From: Chroococcidiopsis sp. TS-821
Lineage (GTDB): Bacteria > Cyanobacteriota > Cyanobacteriia > Cyanobacteriales > Chroococcidiopsidaceae
DNA length: 64,000 bases
NCBI RefSeq assembly: GCF_002939305.1
Contig: NZ_MVDI01000001.1
Location: 558,001-622,000 of the forward strand
Direction: 5' to 3'
Below, one piece after another: positions 17,504-26,209 of the stretch; within the stretch, counting starts at the first letter, position 1; the number at the start of each line of letters is the position of its first letter. The notes under the pieces are model-generated. The model saw only the letters and a list, made by a program, of their open reading frames with translations. It made no database searches and was not told the origin of the DNA. Both the position numbers and the translations under genes were made by a program.

Positions 17504-18319
17504 ATGACGCAACAAAAGCTTAATTCAAAGGCGTTTGTATCGCTCTCTGCAAGACTCACAGCAGCAATGCGATCGCAAGAAACTGCAAGATGCGATCGCC
17601 TTTTTAACGATCCATTTGCGACTCAACTTGCGGGTGCTGATGCATTCGCCTTTTTAGCACAACGAAAAATTCAACCAGAACAGGATGGAAGACCTTATGT
17701 CGTTGTTCGTACGCGATTTTTTGATGATTTTCTCTTAGCAAAACAACTTCCGCAAGTTGTCATTTTAGCATCAGGAATGGATACGCGAGCCTATCGGCTT
17801 CTTTGGGTAGCAGATACCAAAGTCTACGAACTCGATCAACTTGAAGTTCTTCGTTATAAGGATGCTGTACTAAAAGACGCAACACCTACTTGCCAACGGT
17901 ACGCGATCGCCGCCGATCTGACGCAACCTTGGTCGCATTTATTATTAGATCGAGGTTATCGTACTGATCTGCCTTCTGTATGGTTAATCGAAGGCTTATT
18001 GATGTACTTAGATATACCGCAAGTCCATACTTTGCTGACAACAGTCTCGCAACTAGCGGTAGCCGGAAGCTGGCTCGGTTTAGATGTCATTAATACTACA
18101 GCAATACCATCAACCACAGACAGTAGTTTTCAAGGATATTGGCGTTCTGGATGTGATAACCCAGAAGAGTTGCTAGCAGACTACGGGTGGAAAGCAAAAG
18201 TTATTCAACCTGGAGATGAGGGCGCGCATTTTGGGCGTTATACTCGCAAATTACCACCTCGCGACGTTCCCAATGTCGAACGGGTATTTCTTGTAACCGC
18301 GCAGAAATTTCCTCGCTGA
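17504..18319 (+). CDS. Class I SAM-dependent methyltransferase, LCMT/PPM-like
   Basis: A 271-aa enzyme of the leucine-carboxyl-methyltransferase-like family. The N-terminal SARLTAAMRSQET and FNDPFATQLAG, then VILASGMDTRAYRL (SAM-binding motif) and WLIEGLLMYL are typical. The substrate is unknown; bacterial members often methylate small-molecule or polyketide carboxyls or hydroxyls. AGGAG lies 6 bases before the ATG. It is convergent with dnaN, with only 11 bases between them. Confidence 0.9.
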   Translation: MTQQKLNSKAFVSLSARLTAAMRSQETARCDRLFNDPFATQLAGADAFAFLAQRKIQPEQDGRPYVVVRTRFFDDFLLAKQLPQVVILASGMDTRAYRLLWVADTKVYELDQLEVLRYKDAVLKDATPTCQRYAIAADLTQPWSHLLLDRGYRTDLPSVWLIEGLLMYLDIPQVHTLLTTVSQLAVAGSWLGLDVINTTAIPSTTDSSFQGYWRSGCDNPEELLADYGWKAKVIQPGDEGAHFGRYTRKLPPRDVPNVERVFLVTAQKFPR

Positions 18320-18330
18320 GGTTAGCGTAT

Positions 18331-19470
18331 CTAAGTTCTAATTTGCACTGGCATAATCAAATAAGTCATTTTTACACCACCCAGCGGCGTTAAGATTACT
18401 GGGCTTGTTGGTGTATTAATCTGCATTTGAATTTCTGAAGTTGGAAGTGCTTTTAAGCCATCAACTAGATATTTAATATTAAAGGCAATATCAATGCTAT
18501 CACCAGAGATTTGTGCAGACATTGATTCTCTACCGCTACCAATATCTTGCGCATCAACTGATAGAGCTAATTCTTGTCTTGGACTATCTAGCGTAAATTT
18601 AACAATATTATTTTTCTGGTCTGCTAAAACAGCAATTCGTTCGATTGCACTGAGTAGATACTTGCGTTCGAGTGTAACTTGAATTTCAAATTGACGGGGA
18701 ATTAGTTGACGATAAGCCGGATATTGTCCTTCTAATGTGCGACTAGTCAGTCTTTGGTTTTCCCATTCAAAAACAATTTGTCCGCGATCGCAGTACAATG
18801 CCAATGATTCGCTTTGATCGCGCATTCCTAGCATCCGTTCTAGTTCGCGCAAAGCTTTTGCTGGTACTGTCACCTCTAATTGCGTTGTTTCAACCTCTAC
18901 AGGGGCGTTTTCATTGATCGTTTGTACAACTGCCAAACGATGACCATCTGTAGCTGCAAATTCTAGAGTATCTTGTTCTATAGTCAAATGCAGTCCAGAT
19001 AGTATTTGTTTCGTTTCATCTGCACTCGTTGCAAACAAAGAACCGCGTAGCCCTTCGGTTAATGCTTCTGCTGGGAGATAAATCGTTTCACTTTCAACAA
19101 CAGGTAATTCGGGAAATTCGTCAACTTCCATACCCCGCACTTGATACTTTCCCGAAGTTGATGCGATCGTTGCACTTAACGGCGTGTCGCCTTCGTCATC
19201 AATCGTCAATTCTCCTTGTGGCATTCGAGAGATAATGTCATTGAGTAACTTCGCCGGAAGGGCGATTTCTCCACCTGTTTCGACTTGAGCCGCGAAACTC
19301 GTGCGAATCCCTAAGCTAAGATCGAACGCAGTCAAACTTACTTGTCCTTGCTGTGCGTCTGCGGTTAGGAGAACGTTTGCCAAAATTGGATGTGTTGGAC
19401 GTGAAGGAACCGCCCGACTGACGAGTGACAAGTTTGTACTGATATCACTTTGGTTGCAAACGAATTTCAT
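18331..19470 (-). CDS. dnaN: DNA polymerase III beta sliding clamp
   Basis: A 379-aa clamp with the three repeated clamp domains (about 1-125, 126-250, 251-379) and the C-terminal VILTPLGGVKMTYLIMPVQI expected for DnaN. It tethers the replicative polymerase to DNA. It reads away from the DnaA-box cluster at 19610-19804, matching the known dnaN-adjacent position of oriC in several cyanobacteria. Confidence 0.98.
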   Translation of the reverse strand: MKFVCNQSDISTNLSLVSRAVPSRPTHPILANVLLTADAQQGQVSLTAFDLSLGIRTSFAAQVETGGEIALPAKLLNDIISRMPQGELTIDDEGDTPLSATIASTSGKYQVRGMEVDEFPELPVVESETIYLPAEALTEGLRGSLFATSADETKQILSGLHLTIEQDTLEFAATDGHRLAVVQTINENAPVEVETTQLEVTVPAKALRELERMLGMRDQSESLALYCDRGQIVFEWENQRLTSRTLEGQYPAYRQLIPRQFEIQVTLERKYLLSAIERIAVLADQKNNIVKFTLDSPRQELALSVDAQDIGSGRESMSAQISGDSIDIAFNIKYLVDGLKALPTSEIQMQINTPTSPVILTPLGGVKMTYLIMPVQIRT

Positions 19471-19607
19471 TGATGTATCCAGCAGTTGCTTGCGATCGCG
19501 TTTTTGTCAAAATCAGCTCAGGAAAACTATCCTAGCACTTGCGCTCCACATTTGCTGCGAACTATCTACTACGGATATATTTATTATTTTCTACAGTAGT
19601 AGTAGGT

Positions 19608-19960
19608 GCTGTGGAAACTGTGGAAAAAGTCAAAAAAATATCCACCTGTCTTCGTTTTCGCGGTTCAAGCTTGTGGAAAACTTGTGGAAAAAGTCCTTAG
19701 TTTTTCACACAGTATTTATACCTAGTAAGATTTCCCCCTAAACTCTCGCTAGTTTTCCACAGATTTTCCCAAAGTTTTCCCCAGAAACGTCAAAGTTTTT
19801 CACAGGGCAATTTTTTCTTAAATTTTCTTTAAGCTAATTTTAAGCTGAAACGAATTAGAAAAATAACACTATTTACAATTCTATTTTATTCAATATCAAA
19901 GTGATATCTTACTCAAAGAATTTGAGAAGTCTCTACAGTAAGATCACTGAACTCAATTTT
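19608..19960. other. Probable chromosome replication origin (oriC)
   Basis: Upstream of dnaN lie many 9-mers close to TTTTCCACA: TGTGGAAAC at 19610; TGTGGAAAA at 19619, 19672 and 19683; TTTTTCACA at 19701 and 19796; TTTTCCACA at 19753; TTTTCCCAA at 19764; TTTTCCCCA at 19775. The orientation switches from reverse to forward near 19700. An AT-rich stretch follows (about 19806-19900), a suitable unwinding element. The box density and the position beside dnaN support oriC. No dnaA gene is in the window. Confidence 0.85.
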
Positions 19961-20125
19961 GTTCAACAATTGATTTGACAAGATTATCAGTAAGATTGCG
20001 CTTATATAAAAAATTAAGCCTCGGTTAAGCTAAAGAAAAATGGCAGCTAATCTTCTGATTTAAGTTTTATCTTATTTATTTTTTAATTTAAATTCTTAAA
20101 TAATATTGAATATAAACGACCTAAC

Positions 20126-21283
20126 ATGTTTGTATCTGAATCTATATTTTTAATTACAAACACAAAAATTAGTCCGGGAAAACAAATAAATTCTTACCAG
20201 CAAACAGCTTTAAAAATCATTGCACGTTTTCATGGAAAACGCGATGTAGTATTAGCAATTGATTTAACGGAAAGTGTTGGTATTAATAATGAAGGTCGTA
20301 TTCGGTTACAACAAATTATTGAGAAAAGTTTAAAACCTGGAGATTCGGTATATATTGTTCCTTTTGCAGCAGAAGTAACTCAACTGCAGGGAGTATCTAA
20401 CTTATATCCACTAGGAACGCCAGTTGAATTCAATAATAATCAAGAAATTTTTGATAAGATTTTTCAAAAAATTCCACTAGCAGCAGATTTAAAGTTACAA
20501 AATACAGATATTCAACAAGCAGAACTCACTATCTACCAAGGTTTAGCCCAACTCAATCAAAATCGTCTTCAACAAAATCAGCCAATTAGAGCGCAATCAG
20601 TTATTTGGGTTACTGATGCTCCTTTACTAGCCAAATCAGGAAACGATTGGATTGAAACTCCAGCCAATAGTCCTTTTCGAGTAGTAGATTCTACCTTAAG
20701 CAAAGAACGACAAGCATGGATTAACATCCTACCTTTAAATAAAAGAGAGCTAACGATTGAAAACTCAGCATCTCAACAATATAAGTTAGCTGTTGTCGAT
20801 ATAGAACCAACGGTGCAAGAGTTTTGTACAATTGCACCAAATAGTCAAGAAGTTTGTAAGGTTAACTCTTATCTATTAAGCCAATTGTGGCTACCTTCTC
20901 TATTAACTGCTTTCGGCTTGGTTTCGCTTATTTTATTAGTCAATTATCTCGTAAGCTTACGTAAAAAATGGCGCGTTTCAGTTTCTACAGATTTAGAAGA
21001 ATACGAGAAAGAATGTCGCCCTTTATTACCCGGAAAATCTCTGGCTATAGGGCAAGCTGATTCGAACTGCATTGATGAAATTGATTGTCCTGGTTCAGAA
21101 GTAAGAGGTTATTTAGAACGGCAAGGTAATCAACTTTATCTAGTACCAACTCAATTAGCTCCAATTCAATGGAATGGTAAAGAAGTCAATAAACGAACTC
21201 GCTTGACAGGAAGTTCTATTAAATTGAATTGTCCAGATAGTAAAGATAAAGATTTCTATTTAAATATTAAAGTTAAGAAATAG
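20126..21283 (+). CDS. vWA-domain membrane protein with FHA-like C-terminal domain
   Basis: A 385-aa protein. Residues 40-200 form a von Willebrand A fold with a MIDAS-like motif DLTES (Asp46, Thr48, Ser50) and a later WVTDAP near 161-166. One transmembrane helix lies at about 254-277. Residues 300-385 (SLAIGQADSN, then LERQGNQLYLVP and NGKEVNKRTRL) look like an FHA beta-sandwich, but the canonical phosphothreonine GR and SxxH residues are missing. There is no signal peptide. It is the first gene of a four-gene cluster with the tubulin-like gene 21 bases downstream. I infer an adaptor holding the system at the membrane. Confidence 0.85.
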   Translation: MFVSESIFLITNTKISPGKQINSYQQTALKIIARFHGKRDVVLAIDLTESVGINNEGRIRLQQIIEKSLKPGDSVYIVPFAAEVTQLQGVSNLYPLGTPVEFNNNQEIFDKIFQKIPLAADLKLQNTDIQQAELTIYQGLAQLNQNRLQQNQPIRAQSVIWVTDAPLLAKSGNDWIETPANSPFRVVDSTLSKERQAWINILPLNKRELTIENSASQQYKLAVVDIEPTVQEFCTIAPNSQEVCKVNSYLLSQLWLPSLLTAFGLVSLILLVNYLVSLRKKWRVSVSTDLEEYEKECRPLLPGKSLAIGQADSNCIDEIDCPGSEVRGYLERQGNQLYLVPTQLAPIQWNGKEVNKRTRLTGSSIKLNCPDSKDKDFYLNIKVKK

Positions 21284-21304
21284 TGACTTATTGAGAAAAC
21301 AGCT

Positions 21305-24300
21305 ATGTATAGTCAAAACTCTATAAATGAACGTCAATACCGAGGAATTAATCGCACTATTTGTATTGGTTTGGGTGGTACTGGTAGAGATGTTTTGATG
21401 CGCGTTCGTAGGCTAATTGTAGACCGCTATAAAAATTTAGATAATCTACCAGTAGTTAGTTTTGTTCATATTGATACAGACAAAGAAGCAACACAAGCTG
21501 TTAGCCTGCGAACAGGTAATATATACCAAGGTGTTGACTTAGGTTTTCAAGATGCAGAAAAAGTCAATGCTACAATGACTGCTACGCAAATTACAGAATT
21601 AGTTCAAGGGTTAGAGCAATGCAATCTAATTGGCGACCAACCCAGTCCTTACGCTCATATTGCTGAGTGGTTTCCACCTCAACTTTTAAGAAACATCAAA
21701 GCAATAGATCAAGGTGCAAAAGGTATTAGACCTATTGGTAGACTGTCATTTTTTCACAACTATTCAAAAATTAAACACGCGATAGAAATTGCTGAACAGC
21801 GTACGCGGGGACACGAGCGAGAATTACTGCAAAATTTCAGCTTGATTGTCGATCCTGGGCTAAATATTGTGGTTGTAGGTTCGTTGTGTGGTGGTACAGG
21901 TAGCGGTACTTTTTTAGATATGGCATATAGCTTACGATATGCCTACCCTGAAGTTAAACAACTTATTGGATATTTAGTTATTAGCCCAGAATTATACGGT
22001 AACACACCAAATATGTGTGCAAATACGTATGCAGCATTAATGGAGCTTGATTATTATTCAAGTCCTGGTACAACGTTTGAAGCCTGCTACGACCCAAGAT
22101 ATCACATTAGTGTGTGCGAAAAACGTCCTCCATTTGATTACACCTACCTAGTTTCTAAATCAACTGAACAAGGTAACTATGTTATCGATAAACAGCGCAA
22201 ACTTTGTAATGTTATTGCCAATAAAATTGCGCTAGATTTTTCTAGCGAGTTGGCTCCTGTTGTTAAGGGAATGCGTGATAACTTTGCGCAGCATCTTATT
22301 CAAGAAGACGATCACCCACGTCCTAATACTCAAAATTACCTGACTTTTGGTTTAGCGGCTATTTATTTTCCACGCGATCGCATTTCTCAAATCACAGTTA
22401 CGCGTATCAGTCATAAGCTTGTTAATTTTTGGTTGCAAGGGGAGGGACAAAGCCCCGATCCGCTAAAATTACTAGAGCAGTTTTTCATTGAGTATCATTG
22501 GCATAATAGCTTAGAGCAAAAGAACGGTCTAATCTCTAAGTTAGAAGACTTACCGCTAGAGAATGAGAAAAATTTTAATGCTTTGATGAACACTTGGAAA
22601 TCAAAGTTAGAAAATAAAATTACTGATTGTAAAACCAAAGAAGATCGTTCTAGCTTGCTGCGACAACTTCAAAGAGATTTTCGCGAACAATTTTATAAAA
22701 CTAAATCAGGAGATACAGAAAGTAATCGCGGAGCTTGGTTAACAAAAATTATAAAAGGCAAAGCTAGCTTAGCTACAAAACTTTGCGAAGATATTGACAG
22801 CTATTTATATAGCTTGCTTCAACCTAATAACCAATACTTCTCAATTACCAATAGTCGGAACTGGCTTGATGCGCTTCAATCCGAATTAAATACTTATCAA
22901 TACGAAATAGAATCAAAAATAAAAAGTTTTGATGGCGAGCGTACACTAGACCATTTAGAAAAAAAATGGTTACAAGTGAGTAAAATAGTGCAAGATATTG
23001 AAGAAGAATTTAAATTACTGTTCAATAATAAAAATAGTCGCGTTCAAGATGAAGCAAGAAGGGCAGTAAAAGAAACAGAATCAGCCATCAAACAAAATTT
23101 CAACTTATCTGTAGCATTAGAAGCTTTAGAAATTGTCAAAATCTTGCAGCAACACGTACAAACAAGAGCCAATCAATTAACTATTTTAAGTCGAGCAATA
23201 GAAACTTTAAAAAATGAATATGAAAAAGAACAAATAAGATTGAAACAATCGAATTCGGATGAAATGAGTGGTGAGGAGATTTTCTCCGAAGAAGATATAG
23301 AAAGTTGTTATGAAGCTTTATTACCTCAAAGAGAATATCGCGCTCAATCAATTCAAATCACTAAAAAAGTTTTAGAACATATTGCTGAAGGAGCCTCTTT
23401 AGCAGTTCTTCTTGTACAAAATCATATTGGGGCAGAACAACTAAAACAAGAAATTGACAATAAAGTAAACCAATTATTTGGTTCGCGGAGTGCAGATCTC
23501 ATACAATCAGTTATCAAGCGCTTCAACGAGAAATATCCTGTTTCAGAACGTGCAGTACGGCTAGGGCAAATTATCCGCGAAGCACAGCCACTACTACCGC
23601 TCAATCTTACTGCGCCTTATTTTCACAATAGTCTCGCTAAGAAGAGTCAACTTATTGGTTTTAAAGATACTGATGAATCAGAAGTACAACATTTTCATGA
23701 AGTTCTAACAAATAAATTAGCGATTCCTGATAATGAAATTAAATCTACTCAGCATGAAGATAAGGTTTTAATTGTTACAGAATATGCTGCTTTTCCTTTA
23801 AGATTAATTGATAATTTAGAGCAGCTTAGGAACCACTACATACGACAAAAAAATCAACCAGGAAATGCTCCATTACATAACCATCGAGGTGAAGGTTTTA
23901 CTGATATTGTACCGCCACCTGTTAAAGAAATGCTTGCTTTGCAAGATATTTTTTATCCTTGCTTAGCTTTAAATTTGATTCAAAATAATCCAGAAACTCA
24001 CCGACTTGAATTTCAATATTTTGATGAGTTACGCGGACAATACTATACTGCTTCTCTCGATCCAGCATGGAAAAAAGCTTTACAAGAATTAATTGATAAT
24101 AAGAATAAAGCAGCTGCACTCCAAGAATTACTAGATAGAGTTATCGAAGAAATAGAACATCAACCACGCAGATGGCACGAACACTACTTACCACAGCTTC
24201 GTAGGTTTGTACAGCAAGTTGATAACTTACCAGATAATCACGTGAATTATCCTTATCGTTTAAACGTCGTCGGTTCGCGAGGAAGTGATTCTACTATTGC

Positions 24301-24574
24301 AAGAGAAGGAGTTATTAATCGCTTCCAAGCAAAGATGCAGAAAAAATTTGTAGAAGATATATCTAGTAATAATGGTAATGCAAGCAATTCTAGCTCTAAA
24401 GTTCTCACAGGCGAAGTGATTTTGCTTGAGCCTGCTGTAGATATTGAAGATAATAGAACGCGACGTCGCATAGAAATCGAGCGTCTGAAGCAAGATCTCG
24501 CCGATGGTATTCTCACTCAAGAAGAATACGAGCACGAGCATCGACAAATTATAGCTAAGTATCCCTTGCGTTAG
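21305..24574 (+). CDS. Tubulin/FtsZ-like GTPase, large form, with SHOCT-like C-terminus
   Basis: A 1089-aa protein. Residues 19-29 (ICIGLGGTGRD) start a Rossmann-like fold, FVHIDTDK is at 53-60, and GSLCGGTGSGTF (192-203) is the tubulin signature loop that contacts GTP phosphates. The GTPase domain probably ends near 400. Residues about 400-800 are helical with coiled-coil stretches, and the rest is mixed. The last 30 residues (RLKQDLADGILTQEEYEHEH) look like a SHOCT motif, often a membrane- or partner-binding tail. Length far exceeds FtsZ. Its neighbours are vWA, MotA-like and OmpA-like genes. GTP use and polymerisation are inferred. Confidence 0.85.
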   Translation: MYSQNSINERQYRGINRTICIGLGGTGRDVLMRVRRLIVDRYKNLDNLPVVSFVHIDTDKEATQAVSLRTGNIYQGVDLGFQDAEKVNATMTATQITELVQGLEQCNLIGDQPSPYAHIAEWFPPQLLRNIKAIDQGAKGIRPIGRLSFFHNYSKIKHAIEIAEQRTRGHERELLQNFSLIVDPGLNIVVVGSLCGGTGSGTFLDMAYSLRYAYPEVKQLIGYLVISPELYGNTPNMCANTYAALMELDYYSSPGTTFEACYDPRYHISVCEKRPPFDYTYLVSKSTEQGNYVIDKQRKLCNVIANKIALDFSSELAPVVKGMRDNFAQHLIQEDDHPRPNTQNYLTFGLAAIYFPRDRISQITVTRISHKLVNFWLQGEGQSPDPLKLLEQFFIEYHWHNSLEQKNGLISKLEDLPLENEKNFNALMNTWKSKLENKITDCKTKEDRSSLLRQLQRDFREQFYKTKSGDTESNRGAWLTKIIKGKASLATKLCEDIDSYLYSLLQPNNQYFSITNSRNWLDALQSELNTYQYEIESKIKSFDGERTLDHLEKKWLQVSKIVQDIEEEFKLLFNNKNSRVQDEARRAVKETESAIKQNFNLSVALEALEIVKILQQHVQTRANQLTILSRAIETLKNEYEKEQIRLKQSNSDEMSGEEIFSEEDIESCYEALLPQREYRAQSIQITKKVLEHIAEGASLAVLLVQNHIGAEQLKQEIDNKVNQLFGSRSADLIQSVIKRFNEKYPVSERAVRLGQIIREAQPLLPLNLTAPYFHNSLAKKSQLIGFKDTDESEVQHFHEVLTNKLAIPDNEIKSTQHEDKVLIVTEYAAFPLRLIDNLEQLRNHYIRQKNQPGNAPLHNHRGEGFTDIVPPPVKEMLALQDIFYPCLALNLIQNNPETHRLEFQYFDELRGQYYTASLDPAWKKALQELIDNKNKAAALQELLDRVIEEIEHQPRRWHEHYLPQLRRFVQQVDNLPDNHVNYPYRLNVVGSRGSDSTIAREGVINRFQAKMQKKFVEDISSNNGNASNSSSKVLTGEVILLEPAVDIEDNRTRRRIEIERLKQDLADGILTQEEYEHEHRQIIAKYPLR

Positions 24575-24682
24575 CGAACAGGGTGGGTGTTGCCTACTCT
24601 GTTGAGTATACCTAATCTTATAGCCCTAGTCAGTGGAGTGAGTAGATCTTCCTGACTATAATAAACCTTGCCCCTACTACAT
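24575..24682 (+). other. Leader with two hairpins inside the cluster
   Basis: The 108-base gap before the ZorA-like gene contains AACAG...CTGTT (about 24578-24604, extended by GTGGG/CCTAC) and AGTCAG...CTGACT (about 24629-24657). Neither is followed by a U-run. Other gaps in the cluster are 18-21 bases, so this may be an mRNA processing or attenuation site that sets different levels for the channel genes. Confidence 0.45.
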
Positions 24683-26191
24683 ATGGAAAATTTTATATCT
24701 ACTTTACCACCGATTCTACTATTCAGTATATTTTTATTTGTTGTCTTACCTTCTTTTGCCGCTATTTTTTTGCGCTCAACTCTTTATAACAAACTTGTTT
24801 TCCTAGAAAGTCGTGTAAGAAGACTTATCAATCGTACTCAACGCGGACAGCAACCAGACATTATCAAAGAGTTAGAACGGCGCTTTAAAGAAGCTAGCAC
24901 AGATCTCGATCGAGTTAATACAGCAGCTTTAATTGAACAAATTTATAGTCAGCAAAAAATTGGTCTTTTTTCTTATGACCAAATTGAATATTTTTGCCGA
25001 ATTTTACCTAATTTGCTTTTAGCATTTGGCTTGCTTGGAACTTTTTTAGGTATTACATTAAACTTAAGTCAGCTAAGTCAAACTATTACTAATAATACTG
25101 TAGTAAGTAAAAATATAGATAGTTTATTAGAGCAATTACAGCAACCTTTGCAAGCAATGAGTATTGCTTTCTCTACTAGCTTAACTGCAATACTTTTTAG
25201 TGCTTCAATAACAGCCTTCAATTTAATTAAAAATACAAGCGTAGCTAAATATAAACTAATCATCTCGATTGAAGACTATTTAGATAATATTTATCAATCC
25301 GAAATTCAAGGAAATCATCGATTGGACAAGGCTGTAGATCGATTAGTTTTTGAGTTTAAAGACTTTTTAGGCAGGTTCGGTATAACTGTACGCGATGCAG
25401 TCGAATCTTCACTTGGAGCTAAGATTCAAGAAATCGTGGATGTCAACAAACAGGCTAATGAACTTGCTTGTCGTGTTTACAGAGGATTTCAAGAATCATC
25501 TGGTACTTTTGCAAAAAGTGTTGACGATCTACAAACAGCTACAACTACGTTTGTACAAACAGCTCAAATATTTGAAGGCAGTAATTTTGCTCAAACTCTA
25601 GCCAGTGCTGCGAAAGATTTATATGTTATCCAAAATAAATTTAATCATTCAACTGAAGTATTATGTGAGTCAGTATCAACAATTGAAACAGCAGTAGTTG
25701 AAAGTATCAATACAAACAACAAATTATTAGATTTGTGCAGAAAAATAGATAATTATAATCAAAGTGCAATTCAAACTTTAGAATTACATCAAAATAATCA
25801 ACAATCTCTAAGCGAAATCATTCCTCAATTATACGAAGGGGGAGCTAAACTGCAATCTGCTATAGAAGTTCTTGATATACTACAGCAAAAAAACTTAGAC
25901 AAAGCAGATAGTTTTGAACGCGTAGAGATTGAACTTAAAACTTTAGCTGACACACTTAATAAATATAATCAAGTAGTAGCTGTCGGTTTGAAAAATTTAA
26001 GCGATCGCCTGATTGCAGGACTTGATGCACAATCAAGTAATCAACAGCAGCAAATGCAAATTATTGTAGAAAATTTAACTCATTGCACAAAGCATCTAAG
26101 TGATACCAAGCACGAAAGCTATCGCTTAAATAAACTTTTAGAGAAGCAGCTAATCGTAGATAAAAGTCGCAAACAGCATTCATTAAGATAA
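24683..26191 (+). CDS. MotA/TolQ/ExbB channel protein with long coiled tail (ZorA-like)
   Basis: About 502 aa from ATG 24683; a TTG at 24668 would add 5 residues. Membrane helices lie near 8-30, 108-127 (ILPNLLLAFGLLGTFLGITL) and 158-182 (MSIAFSTSLTAILFSASITA), the arrangement of MotA/TolQ/ExbB proton-channel subunits. Residues about 210-500 form a long, mostly helical cytoplasmic tail, as in ZorA of the Zorya anti-phage system. The OmpA/MotB-like partner follows 18 bases later. I infer an ion-driven rotary stator whose tail reaches into the cytoplasm. It is not the flagellar MotA, as no flagellar genes are present. Confidence 0.88.
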   Translation: MENFISTLPPILLFSIFLFVVLPSFAAIFLRSTLYNKLVFLESRVRRLINRTQRGQQPDIIKELERRFKEASTDLDRVNTAALIEQIYSQQKIGLFSYDQIEYFCRILPNLLLAFGLLGTFLGITLNLSQLSQTITNNTVVSKNIDSLLEQLQQPLQAMSIAFSTSLTAILFSASITAFNLIKNTSVAKYKLIISIEDYLDNIYQSEIQGNHRLDKAVDRLVFEFKDFLGRFGITVRDAVESSLGAKIQEIVDVNKQANELACRVYRGFQESSGTFAKSVDDLQTATTTFVQTAQIFEGSNFAQTLASAAKDLYVIQNKFNHSTEVLCESVSTIETAVVESINTNNKLLDLCRKIDNYNQSAIQTLELHQNNQQSLSEIIPQLYEGGAKLQSAIEVLDILQQKNLDKADSFERVEIELKTLADTLNKYNQVVAVGLKNLSDRLIAGLDAQSSNQQQQMQIIVENLTHCTKHLSDTKHESYRLNKLLEKQLIVDKSRKQHSLR

Positions 26192-26209
26192 TTTTTAATT
26201 AAAACTTAT

